DNA of 64,000 nt from an uncultured Bacteroidota bacterium (GTDB lineage Bacteria; Bacteroidota; Bacteroidia; Chitinophagales; Chitinophagaceae): positions 1-64,000 of the forward strand of contig CAILLK010000102.1 in the NCBI GenBank assembly GCA_903835005.1. Reading direction: 5' to 3'. This document shows, in pieces, positions 1 to 8,836 of this stretch. A program made the position numbers and the translations under genes. Below the pieces are notes generated by a model. The model was not told where the DNA came from, searched no databases, and was given only the letters and a program-made list of their open reading frames with translations. Numbering within the stretch: the stretch's first letter is position 1; every line of letters starts with the position of its first letter.

Positions 1-135
1 ATCTCTGGACAGTTCAAATCAGATCATGGTGCAGATTGTTTTGTCATCCTAAGGTCTGTCATTGATACAACAATCAAAGCCGGACAAAATGTTTTGAATG
101 CACTCCGACTTGTAGCAATGTATGGGGCTGAATAG
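1..135 (+). CDS. IS66-type transposase, C-terminal end (cut by window edge)
   Basis: Frame 1 is open from the first base to a TAG at 133-135 and gives the last 44 residues of a protein. The pattern ISGQFKSDHGAD followed by RSVID and GQNVLNALR resembles the C-terminus of IS66-family transposases (DDE enzymes that move IS66 elements). The rest lies outside the window, so I cannot tell whether the element is intact. No terminal inverted repeat can be recognised from one end. The family call rests on a short tail and is moderate. Confidence 0.55.
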   Translation: MSGQFKSDHGADCFVILRSVIDTTIKAGQNVLNALRLVAMYGAE

Positions 136-221
136 TTACAATAAAAAATATAAAATGTACTGAAAAAATAAAAAAAACAAGTTTCTTACTCGATTTTAAT
201 ACAACAAATCTGAAATGGCAG

Positions 222-746
222 TTGACTGGCCAGATTTTTGGTAATGGATCAGCACTGATTAATTTTGAAATCGAAAGCTTCACAATTCTTATTAAAGATG
301 GTAAAACAATAGTGCCCGAAATAGAAATAACCGAAGTTACTCATACCAGCGTATGGTTTATAAGGGTTTATCCCATCCCATCTGATCAAAAGCCCGTTTC
401 TCAATCGCACAGCATATTACCTGCTGATTCCCTTAATAAGGTTATGAGATTTTTAGCGAAATACTACTACAATATAGCGATATTCATTATAACCTATTTT
501 ATAATTGTCGGGTTATACTGGTGGTTCAGCTATCATTTTAACTGGACAACCAAATTCAATTTCTTCTTGAGCTATTCCGTATTGACATTATTGAGCTCGT
601 TGACGGTTTTATCGGTCGCTTTAGGTTTTTCTAAAGCTGGTGCTTTTTTGAATCAATGGATACTTTTTATAGTTTCGGTGTCTATCGGATTATTCCTTTT
701 ATATTGTGCAATAGCATCAGTGTTTTCAGGAGCCTTGCTTTCATAA
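222..746 (+). CDS. Hypothetical protein with three membrane segments, possibly 5'-truncated
   Basis: Not recognised. Read from the TTG at 222, the 174-residue protein has a soluble first part and three hydrophobic stretches at about 83-103, 113-136 and 146-168, so it is probably an inner-membrane protein. The frame is open upstream to 132 without any ATG, GTG or TTG better placed than 222. The sequence upstream also reads like coding DNA. Because the transposase tail ends at 135, the original 5' end may have been removed by the mobile element. Alternatively, this is a complete gene with a TTG start. Nothing nearby suggests a function. Confidence 0.45.
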   Translation: MTGQIFGNGSALINFEIESFTILIKDGKTIVPEIEITEVTHTSVWFIRVYPIPSDQKPVSQSHSILPADSLNKVMRFLAKYYYNIAIFIITYFIIVGLYWWFSYHFNWTTKFNFFLSYSVLTLLSSLTVLSVALGFSKAGAFLNQWILFIVSVSIGLFLLYCAIASVFSGALLS

Positions 747-764
747 GATGAGTATTTAACGAAA

Positions 765-860
765 ATGAACAAACGCATCTACCTCAAATACGTAACTGCC
801 GTTGGCTTTGTCCGCCTCATTAACGTCAGAACATTTAATCCAATAACTCCGATACTATAA
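765..860 (+). pseudogene. Remnant copy of the 5' end of the class V aminotransferase gene
   Basis: An ATG at 765 opens a 31-codon frame beginning MNKRIYLKYVTAVG. The intact gene at 1523 begins MNKRTFLRNATALG. By eye, 33 of the first 42 bases match, and the few bases upstream (TTTAACGAAA versus TTTACGA) are also alike. The similarity fades after about 45 bases and the frame stops at 858-860. I read it as a decayed partial duplicate of the aminotransferase start, separated from the real gene by the exported protein at 868-1482. Confidence 0.5.
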
Positions 861-867
861 TAATTCA

Positions 868-1482
868 ATGAAAAAAATCTTTTGTTTTTTAGCTATTCTT
901 TATTCCCTGAATAGTTTTGGTCAAAACGAAACTTATGAAGATTTTATCAATCAGATATATCCTTCAATAGTTGGTAGCGACAGTTCCTCCTATTATCTGA
1001 ATACTAAACCTGATAGTTTGTATCTGCTGGATACTTCTTTTATTGAATACACCAAACAACAGGTAATCACGACTGGTAAAATGACAGTGCCAGAGTTGAA
1101 GCAATTAATTCATCAGGCATTTAACAAACATAAAACCAGTAATTGGAATTTTACCAAACTAAAAAATGCCAAACCTTTCAATGCTGATTCTATAAGGGTG
1201 TTATCATATTTCCGGAACAGATGGTTTGTACAGCCTGGTTATTCTAAAAAACAAAGAAAGAGGGTAGAGGAATACAATAAACAAGAACGGCATAGTAGCC
1301 ATATTACCGAGCATGGCCATTATTATTTTTCTTACCCGGTTTTTGATAGCAATCATAGATTTGCCCTTATTTGTGGTGGAGCCGGTGATGGATATATCAT
1401 TGGAGAAAGTTGTATTTATATTTTTGAGAAGAAAAATAATAAGTGGGTGTTTTTATCTTTTCTATATTGTGGTGTTAACTGA
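868..1482 (+). CDS. Hypothetical exported protein
   Basis: Not recognised. The 204-residue product begins with a clear Sec signal peptide (MKKIFCFLAILYSLNSFGQ, cleavage near residue 19), so it is periplasmic or outer-membrane associated. The mature part is rich in Tyr, Lys and Asn. It ends in alternating strands that include GGAGDGYIIGES and a final KNNKWVFLSF segment, with no catalytic motif I can name. The ATG at 868 follows an A/T-rich leader. The gene sits between a degenerate copy of the next gene's 5' end (765-860) and that gene itself. This suggests it was inserted there rather than being a long-standing operon member. Confidence 0.6.
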   Translation: MKKIFCFLAILYSLNSFGQNETYEDFINQIYPSIVGSDSSSYYLNTKPDSLYLLDTSFIEYTKQQVITTGKMTVPELKQLIHQAFNKHKTSNWNFTKLKNAKPFNADSIRVLSYFRNRWFVQPGYSKKQRKRVEEYNKQERHSSHITEHGHYYFSYPVFDSNHRFALICGGAGDGYIIGESCIYIFEKKNNKWVFLSFLYCGVN

Positions 1483-1522
1483 ATTTTGAATTAGGCTGTT
1501 AGCAAAAAATTTTGGTTTACGA

Positions 1523-2785
1523 ATGAACAAACGCACTTTCCTCAGAAACGCTACAGCCCTTGGCATTGGCAGCCTGATGGCTTTCAGGTCTCTTGGTAAA
1601 ATGGTAGATGCAGTTGCCCACCTGCCTGCTGAAGCTGTGGCTGAAGATGATGATTTCTGGGACAGGCTGCGGGGTGGGTATAAGTTGAAGCCGGATTATA
1701 TCAACCTGGAGAACGGTTTTTACTGCATAATGCCGCAGGTAATAGAGCAAGCCTATCTGAGGCACATACTGGATGTGAACATTCAGGGGGCTTACTATAT
1801 GCGCACAGTGCAGGCTGACAACAAAGCTATTGCTGCAAAGAAAGTGGCTGAGCTGGCCGGAGTGAGCCCGGATGAACTGATCATTACCCGCAACACCACG
1901 GAGTCGCTGGATATGGTGATTATGGGTATAGACTGGAAGCCGGGCGATGAGGCTATAATGGCCGAGCAGGATTACGGCGCTATGCTGGATATGTTTAAGC
2001 AGGTATCGAAGCGGTATGGCATGGTGAACAAGATAGTTTCTGTACCTATGGACCCGATGGCTGATGAAGAGCTGGTGGATCTGTATGAAAAACAGATCAC
2101 CGGTAAAACAAAACTGCTGATGATATGCCATATGATCAATATTACCGGGCATATACTGCCGGTACGTAAGATATGCGATATGGCGCACAGCCACGGTGTG
2201 CCGGTGATGGTAGATGGCGCCCATGCTTTTGCCCACCTCAATTTTAAAATACCCGACCTGCATTGCGATTATTATGGCACCAGCCTGCACAAATGGCTGA
2301 GCGTGCCTATAGGCGCAGGTGCGCTCTATGTGAAGAAAGACAACATCGGTAAGATATGGCCCATCTTCGGCGACAGCAGCAAGAAAGATGATGATGTATT
2401 GCGGCTCAACCATACAGGTACCCATCCACCCGCTACCGACCTGACGATTGCAGATGCCATTGACTTTTACAAAACCATAGGTGCTGAAAGAAAGGAAGCA
2501 CGCTTGCGCTATCTGCAGAACTACTGGACTAAAAAAGTCCGCCCAATGGAACATGTAATACTCTACACACCTACCGACCCTGCAAGAAGCTGCGCTATTG
2601 CAAATGTGGGCGTAAAAGGCATGAAGCCCGGCGACCTCGCCAAAACCTTGCTGGATAGATACAAGATATATACAGTGGCTATAGATGGCGCAGGTGTGCA
2701 TGGCTGCCGTATAACACCCAATGTATTTACCACTACCGCCGAGCTGGATAAACTGGTGGCAGCTTTGGGAGAAATAAGGGCGTGA
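1523..2785 (+). CDS. Exported class V aminotransferase-like PLP enzyme
   Basis: This is a 420-residue fold-type I PLP enzyme of the class V aminotransferase group (isopenicillin-N epimerase-like, cysteine-desulfurase-like). Landmarks are RNTTESLD near 123-130 (cofactor phosphate region), the DGAHAF motif with Asp231 and His234, and SLHKW with Lys257 as the predicted Schiff-base lysine. The N-terminus NKRTFLRNATALG followed by a small-residue stretch resembles a Tat signal, which fits export of a folded cofactor protein. Substrate cannot be told from sequence; members act as epimerases, desulfurases, lyases or transaminases. It stands alone, with an exported hypothetical upstream and an NHL-repeat protein downstream. 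Confidence 0.82.
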   Translation: MNKRTFLRNATALGIGSLMAFRSLGKMVDAVAHLPAEAVAEDDDFWDRLRGGYKLKPDYINLENGFYCIMPQVIEQAYLRHILDVNIQGAYYMRTVQADNKAIAAKKVAELAGVSPDELIITRNTTESLDMVIMGIDWKPGDEAIMAEQDYGAMLDMFKQVSKRYGMVNKIVSVPMDPMADEELVDLYEKQITGKTKLLMICHMINITGHILPVRKICDMAHSHGVPVMVDGAHAFAHLNFKIPDLHCDYYGTSLHKWLSVPIGAGALYVKKDNIGKIWPIFGDSSKKDDDVLRLNHTGTHPPATDLTIADAIDFYKTIGAERKEARLRYLQNYWTKKVRPMEHVILYTPTDPARSCAIANVGVKGMKPGDLAKTLLDRYKIYTVAIDGAGVHGCRITPNVFTTTAELDKLVAALGEIRA

Positions 2786-2814
2786 AAAAGTTAATTTTTG
2801 CAATTATTTAGGAA

Positions 2815-2844
2815 TTGATGTAGTTGCGCTAATGCCTAACTTTA
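2815..2844 (+). promoter_or_regulatory. Candidate Bacteroidota-type promoter for the NHL-repeat gene
   Basis: TTG at 2815-2817 is followed after 19 bases by TAACTTTA at 2837-2844, close to the TTG/TAnnTTTG pattern of Bacteroidota sigma-A promoters. The last base of the -7 box differs. Transcription would begin only about 8 bases before the ATG at 2860. This is inferred from spacing and sequence only. Confidence 0.3.
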
Positions 2845-2859
2845 CAATAAATTTTATCT

Positions 2860-4167
2860 ATGAAAAAGACCTTATTCCTGTTCTGTTTGCTTCCGCTCCT
2901 TTCTTCTGCACAAATCATAACAACTGTGGCAGGCAATCATATTCAGGCTTTCAGCGGAGATGGAGGGCCTGCAATCAATGCTGAGCTAAATACTCCATCG
3001 TCAATTTGCATGGATGGTGCAGGTAATTTGCTGATCTCAGATGCGTTGAACCACAATATCCGTAAAGTGGACCCCTCGGGTATTATTACTACCATTGCGG
3101 GAAATGGAACATCTGGATATTCAGGTGATGGCGGGCCTGCCACAGATGCTTCAATGACACTTCCGTTTGGCATTGTTAGTGTTGCTGATGGCTACCTGTT
3201 TGTTGCTGATGAAGCCAAAAATGTTATCCGCAAAATAAACAGTTCAGGGGTCATTACCACTTATGCAGGTACAGGTGTTGCGGGTTATAATGGCGATAAT
3301 ATACCTGCTACAAATGCAGAATTATATGGGCCTTACGGGCTGGCGTTCGACATTTCGGGCAACCTGTACATTACCGATGTCTATAATTTCCGGATTCGCA
3401 AAGTAGATGCTGCCGGCATCATCTCCACTGTAGCCGGTACCGGGCATATGGGTTTCGGTGGCAATGGCGGGCCGGCTACAGCAGCCCGGTTCGGGCCGGT
3501 GAGTGGTATAGCCGTTAGCCGCACCGGTGCTGTTTATTTCACTGATTATGAAAATCACATGGTACGGATGATCAGTCCGGCAGGCATTGTGACTACAATT
3601 GCCGGAAACGGAACAGATACCACAAGTGGAGATGGAGGCCCTGCTACTGCTGCAGGTGTTAAGGGTGCCAACGGTTTGTATTTAGATCAGCAGGGTAATC
3701 TTTTTATTTCGGACAACTGGGCCCATATTGTGCGGATGGTTGATACATCAGGTATCCTCACCACCATTGCCGGTAATGGCACACAGGGTTTCAGCGGCGA
3801 TGGAGGCCCTGCAACAATGGCACAATTATTTAACCCGATTGGTATTACCATGAATAATACCGGAAATTTACTGATAGCCGATGATTATAATTCTGTTGTC
3901 AGGGAACTCATCCATCACTCAGAAGGTGTAAGTGGAGCAACGGTAAATCACTCAGTTTCTATATACCCTGACCCTGCAACAAATAAAATTTCAATTGCTT
4001 CAGGTACTAAAATTATAAGTATAGCAGTTTACAATCAGGTTGGCCAGATAATATTCAGCAATGAGTTTAATGCAGACCATGTAGAGTTAAATATTGCAGA
4101 TTTACCTTCCGGCTTGTATTTCGTAAGGATAAATGGGTGTGAAGTAAGGAAATTCTTAAAGGAGTAA
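2860..4167 (+). CDS. NHL-repeat beta-propeller protein with T9SS sorting domain
   Basis: A 435-residue secreted protein. Residues 1-17 are a signal peptide. Residues 20-350 hold six or so NHL-type repeats, each carrying IxTIAGNGTxGxSGDGGPAT-like loops and NLxIxDxxNxxIRKV strands, predicted to form a beta-propeller. The last 80 residues (from about 355, VSIYPDPATNKISI) match the type A C-terminal sorting domain of the type IX secretion system, so the protein should cross the outer membrane and become surface-attached or released. NHL propellers usually bind partners or act as lyases. No catalytic residues can be assigned here. Confidence 0.85.
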   Translation: MKKTLFLFCLLPLLSSAQIITTVAGNHIQAFSGDGGPAINAELNTPSSICMDGAGNLLISDALNHNIRKVDPSGIITTIAGNGTSGYSGDGGPATDASMTLPFGIVSVADGYLFVADEAKNVIRKINSSGVITTYAGTGVAGYNGDNIPATNAELYGPYGLAFDISGNLYITDVYNFRIRKVDAAGIISTVAGTGHMGFGGNGGPATAARFGPVSGIAVSRTGAVYFTDYENHMVRMISPAGIVTTIAGNGTDTTSGDGGPATAAGVKGANGLYLDQQGNLFISDNWAHIVRMVDTSGILTTIAGNGTQGFSGDGGPATMAQLFNPIGITMNNTGNLLIADDYNSVVRELIHHSEGVSGATVNHSVSIYPDPATNKISIASGTKIISIAVYNQVGQIIFSNEFNADHVELNIADLPSGLYFVRINGCEVRKFLKE

Positions 4168-4194
4168 ATGTAGGATCATCTATAAACTGTTTTT

Positions 4195-4770
4195 ATGAAA
4201 GTGCTGTTGGTATTGTTTCTTTTATTTTCAATGGCAAGTAATGCCCAGACAGTGGTAACAACTCCCGAAAATGCAATTCACAGACCAGATGATATGAGCA
4301 TAGGTGCAGCGTATGAGGGTGGTATAATAGCCTATATTCTGCAGCCTGGCGATACAGGTTATGACCCGGTTACCCCACATGGTTTGATAGCAACGCCAAA
4401 TGATCTGGCATGGAATATGAAATGGGGGCCGAATATGGTAAGGCCGGTGGGTGCTGCAGCAATAAAAGTGGGCACCGGTGCAGCTAATACTGATTCTATA
4501 ATAGCCAGCTGCGGCTCTGACAATGCTGCCTATATGTGCCGCCACCTGGCTTATGGCGGATTTAACGACTGGTATCTGCCCAGCAAAAACGAATTGAACA
4601 AACTGTTTATTTACCGTGCCAAAATAGGGGGCTTTGCCGTCAGTGGTTATTATTGGAGTTCGAGTGAGGTAAATGGGTATTATGCCTGGTATCAGCACTT
4701 CAACCTCGGCAACCAGTCAAGCGCTATGAAGACCAGCGCATACCTCGTAAGAGCTGTAAGGACTTTTTAA
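4195..4770 (+). CDS. Exported DUF1566 (Lcl C-terminal-like) protein
   Basis: The product has 191 residues with a signal peptide (1-17) and one DUF1566-type domain. Family hallmarks are GGFNDWYLPSKNELNKL, YYWSSSE, and the closing YLVRAVRTF. In this family the domain is found in surface and adhesion proteins such as Legionella collagen-like proteins; its biochemical role is not established. There is no T9SS tail, so it may stay in the periplasm or be a lipid-free exported protein. It follows the NHL gene by 27 bases on the same strand and may be co-transcribed with it. Confidence 0.72.
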   Translation: MKVLLVLFLLFSMASNAQTVVTTPENAIHRPDDMSIGAAYEGGIIAYILQPGDTGYDPVTPHGLIATPNDLAWNMKWGPNMVRPVGAAAIKVGTGAANTDSIIASCGSDNAAYMCRHLAYGGFNDWYLPSKNELNKLFIYRAKIGGFAVSGYYWSSSEVNGYYAWYQHFNLGNQSSAMKTSAYLVRAVRTF

Positions 4771-4791
4771 TAGGTAAGTTATTTATTGTAT

Positions 4792-4824
4792 CAGGTAAGG
4801 AAATGAAACGCTATCCTTTACCTG
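4792..4824. terminator. Possible bidirectional terminator between convergent genes
   Basis: CAGGTAAGGA at 4792-4801 can pair with TCCTTTACCTG ending at 4824, leaving one bulged base. The hairpin lies between the convergent DUF1566 gene and the reductase gene and overlaps the reductase stop codon. There is no long T-run, so the call is weak. Confidence 0.35.
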
Positions 4825-6068
4825 TTTATCAAAATTTTCCAGTAAAAGGATGGTTTACTTAATTGTTCTCTCAGGTCCATATCAGTGAACATGCAGGAGA
4901 TGGTATTCCGCAATGATGCGCTCCGGGCAGCTTTATTCACCACAAAATTAAACAGCCATGGAAACCTGCACAGGCGCTGTAAGGTAGTACTCAGCTTCAG
5001 TTCCTCCCCGAGTCGCTTATACACTACATCATCGTAAACAGACTTCAAAAATGCTGCGGAATAATTGTTCCGAGCGGCAGCTTCCTTTATGGCAGCCGCA
5101 GCCAGCATACCACTGTAAAGCGCATTGCCAATACCTTCTCCGCTGAAGGGATCTATGAGGCAGGCTGCATCGCCGGTAAGTATGAATCCATCACCAGAAA
5201 CAGGCAGTTGCTCAGTGCCAAGGGGCAATCCGCAGCCTTGAATTTTTCCGGCAAGCCTGGCGTTGGCAAAGCGCGGGGCAATCATGGGGTTGGTGGCAAT
5301 TGCATGAAGCATTTGCTCCCGGAGGTTTATTTTCTTCTTTCTTATTCTCTCAGAGAGTATGCCCACACCTACATTTGCCATGCCATCGGGCAGGGGGAAG
5401 ATCCAGAGGTAGCCGGGCAGCATTTCGGGCAGAAAGTGCAGTTCAATAAAATTCTCCCTGTGCATTCCGGTAATGCCCGAATAGTAGGCACGCAGGCCTA
5501 CAGCGCTGGTTTTGGGGTTGGTGCTTTCGTTCAGGAATGTTTTGCGCACCTGGCTTTTATCTCCATCCGCGCCCACTATCACGGAGGCAGTAATGGTATA
5601 GCCAATGCCTTCGTGTGACATAGCAACCGTAACCTTGCCCGGTATATTTTCTATGGTTTCCACTGTAGCATTCTGGAATATAGTGCAATGTGGAGATGGC
5701 ATTTTGCCAAACAGAAAATTATCGAGTACCAGCCGGGGCACAGTAAATCCCGGGGCTTTGGTTTCAGCAGTCCGGTTGGGCGAAAAAGGAATATCCAGTG
5801 ATCGTCCGTTTGGCGCTATGAAGGTGATGCCCCATGATGGAAGAAAGGCCTGAGGTTCGGCAAGGATTTCTTTCAGCCATTCGGGATTGGCCCGGTTAAT
5901 GACCAGCGCGGTCTTACCACTGCAGGCATCGCCGCATACTTTATCGCGCGGAAAGGTTTCTTTTTCTATAACTATATGGGGTATCCCGTACTTGCTCAGG
6001 AAAAAGGAGGTACCAGCACCTGCAGGGCCGGCGCCTATGATGATTGCGGTTGTATGGAGATTTGGCAA
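4818..6068 (-). CDS. Geranylgeranyl reductase family FAD-dependent oxidoreductase
   Basis: A 416-residue flavoprotein of the geranylgeranyl-reductase / p-hydroxybenzoate hydroxylase superfamily. The N-terminal FAD-binding motif is GAGPAG (residues 12-17) with Glu35 at the ribose-binding position. It is followed by RDKVCGDACSG (41-51), the family signature around the active site, PGYLWIFPLP in the middle, and the second FAD motif TGDAACLIDPFSGEGIGNAL near 290-310. Relatives reduce isoprenoid double bonds in quinones or lipids, or hydroxylate aromatics. The substrate here is unknown. The gene is monocistronic and convergent with the DUF1566 gene. Confidence 0.82.
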   Translation of the reverse strand: MPNLHTTAIIIGAGPAGAGTSFFLSKYGIPHIVIEKETFPRDKVCGDACSGKTALVINRANPEWLKEILAEPQAFLPSWGITFIAPNGRSLDIPFSPNRTAETKAPGFTVPRLVLDNFLFGKMPSPHCTIFQNATVETIENIPGKVTVAMSHEGIGYTITASVIVGADGDKSQVRKTFLNESTNPKTSAVGLRAYYSGITGMHRENFIELHFLPEMLPGYLWIFPLPDGMANVGVGILSERIRKKKINLREQMLHAIATNPMIAPRFANARLAGKIQGCGLPLGTEQLPVSGDGFILTGDAACLIDPFSGEGIGNALYSGMLAAAAIKEAAARNNYSAAFLKSVYDDVVYKRLGEELKLSTTLQRLCRFPWLFNFVVNKAARSASLRNTISCMFTDMDLREQLSKPSFYWKILINR

Positions 6069-6310
6069 AGTGTATTATTGTTTCCTTGTTCAGCCTGTGA
6101 AGCCTGCAAAGTTGATACAATAATAGTTCATTTTGATTCCGTGTGGGCATTAAAATTGAATTGTACTGGTTCTGATAATAACAGCTTTTATCCATCATGA
6201 TGGAATTATCTGCTATCCGGGAAAATACACAGATACAATTTGCAACTTTTCTTTACCGCCATTTTCAAAATGATTATTGGCAGGAATAAAGATGCAAATC
6301 AACGACCAGA

Positions 6311-6520
6311 TCAAAACTGGCCAATCTGGTCCGAATCCCGTTCCTGGTCATCTTTTACTGCCTTGGCAAGAAAGATCACCGACGATGTGGCTAAGGCCAT
6401 TAGTACAAGGTTTGAAATACTGAAGTCGGCAACTGAATGATTGGTAATTGCGAAAACGAAAGTAGCTATTACCAGGAACATGCCTGTGGCCATTGACTTG
6501 AAATTTTTGTTATTCATCAT
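6311..6520 (-). CDS. Small two-helix membrane protein
   Basis: Not recognised. A small protein of 68-69 residues begins at one of two adjacent ATG codons (6518-6520 or 6515-6517) after an AT-rich leader. An upstream in-frame ATG at 6655 would add 45 residues that do not look like a natural N-terminus. Two hydrophobic stretches, MATGMFLVIATFVFAI and ISNLVLMALATSSVIFLA, are followed by a charged tail (KAVKDDQERDSDQ). This is typical of small inner-membrane proteins. It is divergent from the multicopper oxidase gene. Confidence 0.55.
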   Translation of the reverse strand: MMNNKNFKSMATGMFLVIATFVFAITNHSVADFSISNLVLMALATSSVIFLAKAVKDDQERDSDQIGQF

Positions 6521-6883
6521 AACTTGTTTTAAGTTTAGCGTAAAAGTATTATTCCATATGCTGTATAAAAATGGTCTTTCGGTAAATGACCCGTTTATGA
6601 ACGTGAAACTAGCTTTTAGGCAGATAAGAGAAAAGTTAAAAGCTATTAGTAACACAAATAAAAGATGGATTTAACTTTTATTTTAAACGGAATTGGCGCT
6701 CAATTCAGAAACGCATTATAAAGTTTTTTTGGCCTCTTTGTTTCCCGGATATTGCTGTTCAATGATTTTGGTTGGAATATGGTTCTTAATACATTGAAAA
6801 TGAATTTATAATGTATTTTTTATTATAAAGTACAAAATAAAATAAAAAAAGGTATTTTTATCCCTGAACTTAAACAAAAACTC
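6521..6883. other. AT-rich intergenic region upstream of the multicopper oxidase
   Basis: These 363 bases lie between divergent genes and are very AT-rich. They contain no open frame of interest beyond the in-frame extension of the small membrane protein. The promoters for both genes should lie here. I could not pick out a convincing TTG/TAnnTTTG pair or a long dyad. Confidence 0.4.
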
Positions 6884-8767
6884 ATGAACAAACTTACTGC
6901 GCTCATTGTCCTTTCTTTGTTGTTTTCCACACAACTAAATGCTCAGTCTTATAACCAGATGGCTATCCCTGATACATTAGCCGGCTATGTAGACACAATT
7001 AACCATACCAATAAAAAGACGTATAATCTTTTGATGCAAGAGGGGACAAAGTATTTTTTCGATACAGTGCATCCTACACTTACATCAGGATTCAGCATAT
7101 TCAGTTTTAATCCTGATTCGCCATACAATTATATTGTCAGGAATCATAACACTTTTCTCGGGCCTACGTTGCTGATGAACCTGGGAGATCAGGTCCAGAT
7201 GAATGTTATCAACCTGCTCAATGATTCGTCTACGGTACACTGGCATGGCATACACCTGCCTTCAATAATGGATGGCGGGCCCCACCAGGTAATACCTCAC
7301 GGTACAATCTGGCAACCTTACTGGACTGTTGCCGATAGCGCAGCAACCTATTGGTATCACCCTCATCTGCACAATATGACGCAGACGCAGGTGATGCAGG
7401 GATTGGCCGGCTTAATTATAGTAAGAACCCCAACAGAAGCTGCTCTTGCCTTACCCAGAACTTATAGTGTTGATGATATTCCCGTAATTTTTACGGACAG
7501 GTCATTTATTAATGGTTACCAGATTAATTTAAATGTAAAACTCGGGCTTGGGGATACCGTTTTAACTAATGGCACCTTTAATGCCCAATACCCAGTACCC
7601 AGGCAGGTAGTGCGGTTCAGATTTTTGAATGGTTCTATATCCATGCTTTATAATTTAGGATTCAGAAAGCCGGATGGGACAAATGTCCCTATGCATGTTA
7701 TTGCTTCTGACGGAGGCTTGCTGAATGCTCCCGCTTTGGCCGATACCTACCTTATGGCTCCGGGGCAGAGAGTGGAGCTTCTGGTTGACCTTTCCGGTTT
7801 TTCAGCTGGCGACACCATCAATCTAGTGTCTTATAATAATGTGCTTGACTCCTTCCAGAGTGGAGGTCAAAACTATCCTAATACTGCACTTGCAGCGCAA
7901 ATATTCAAGGTACTGCATTTGATTATTGGTCCTCAGACCACGGCAACTGCGCCTGTAACTACCATACCAGCCTCACTTGCCAAAAACCAATACCCCGTCG
8001 GGCCTGTTCCATCTCAGGATTCCATTTTGAAAGTGTTTGAGTTTGGTTATCCCATCAATATGCCTCCTGTGCCTCCGGATAGTTTTGGGTTTTTGATAAA
8101 CAACAGGCAGTTTGATATGGGTTTTCCGGGCATAGGGAGAATGGGTACTATCAATGATACTGTACCTTTAAACTCAACGCAGATATGGACAATAAAAAAT
8201 TCATGGAACAGTAATACTGTTTTTGGTGGTAACGGGGAAAATCATGTTTTTCATATCCATGACATTCAATTTCATATATTAGGCCGAACAGATACCTTTG
8301 GGAATACAATACCGTTATCCATTTCTGATTCTGGTTGGAAAGACGATGTAAGCTTCAGTGTAAATTCATCCGTCACTTTTATAACGCAATTTGAAGATTT
8401 TTCTGATCCTTACTGGCCTTACATGTATCACTGCCATATGCTTGAGCATGAGGATGGCGGTATGATGGGGCAATTTGTTGTGTCGGGGAGTGCAGCAGAT
8501 GTGAAAAATATTGTGCCTAGACCAGAACCGGTAGTAAAAGTATTTCCAAACCCTGCTACCGACAAGATTTATATAGAGCTGGAGGATAAGACCACGTATG
8601 CCTATTATGCCACCATTTTCGATAATGTGGGCCGCACTAAATATATGCTGCCTAAGCCGGATGCACAGGATGGTATAAATATCTCAACGCTCAAACCTGG
8701 TGACTACTTTATTACTATCAGGGATTCGAAAGGCAACTCGACCACTAAAAAGTTTATAAAGCTGTAG
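6884..8767 (+). CDS. Multicopper oxidase exported by the type IX system
   Basis: A 627-residue secreted multicopper oxidase of the CotA/SufI/laccase type. It has a signal peptide (1-20) and three cupredoxin domains carrying all four copper motifs: HWHG at 119-122, WYHPHLH at 157-163, HVFHIHDIQFH at 454-464, and YHCHMLEHEDGGMM at 515-528. The type 1 copper ligands would be His454, Cys517 and His522, with Met527 axial. The last 85 residues (VFPNPATDKIYI) are a T9SS type A sorting domain. The predicted role is one-electron oxidation of metals or phenols with reduction of O2 to water, at or outside the cell surface. Substrate is unknown. Confidence 0.9.
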   Translation: MNKLTALIVLSLLFSTQLNAQSYNQMAIPDTLAGYVDTINHTNKKTYNLLMQEGTKYFFDTVHPTLTSGFSIFSFNPDSPYNYIVRNHNTFLGPTLLMNLGDQVQMNVINLLNDSSTVHWHGIHLPSIMDGGPHQVIPHGTIWQPYWTVADSAATYWYHPHLHNMTQTQVMQGLAGLIIVRTPTEAALALPRTYSVDDIPVIFTDRSFINGYQINLNVKLGLGDTVLTNGTFNAQYPVPRQVVRFRFLNGSISMLYNLGFRKPDGTNVPMHVIASDGGLLNAPALADTYLMAPGQRVELLVDLSGFSAGDTINLVSYNNVLDSFQSGGQNYPNTALAAQIFKVLHLIIGPQTTATAPVTTIPASLAKNQYPVGPVPSQDSILKVFEFGYPINMPPVPPDSFGFLINNRQFDMGFPGIGRMGTINDTVPLNSTQIWTIKNSWNSNTVFGGNGENHVFHIHDIQFHILGRTDTFGNTIPLSISDSGWKDDVSFSVNSSVTFITQFEDFSDPYWPYMYHCHMLEHEDGGMMGQFVVSGSAADVKNIVPRPEPVVKVFPNPATDKIYIELEDKTTYAYYATIFDNVGRTKYMLPKPDAQDGINISTLKPGDYFITIRDSKGNSTTKKFIKL

Positions 8768-8789
8768 TGCTTAGATTATTTTTTTTCAG

Positions 8790-8822
8790 GGAGCAGTCTT
8801 AAAACAATTTTAAAACTGCTCC
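8790..8822. terminator. Bidirectional terminator after the multicopper oxidase
   Basis: A 15-base stem (8790-8804 with 8808-8822, one mismatch) around a CAA loop sits between the convergent oxidase and DUF983 genes. A/T-rich flanks lie on both sides. It should end transcription from both strands. Confidence 0.65.
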
Positions 8823-8836
8823 TTTGTATATATTAG

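Noticed and set aside
1517-2803. 428-codon minus-strand open frame opposite the aminotransferase gene
   Set aside because: It is a mirror frame of a clear PLP enzyme; its translation has no domain and an odd composition rich in His, Tyr and Cys.
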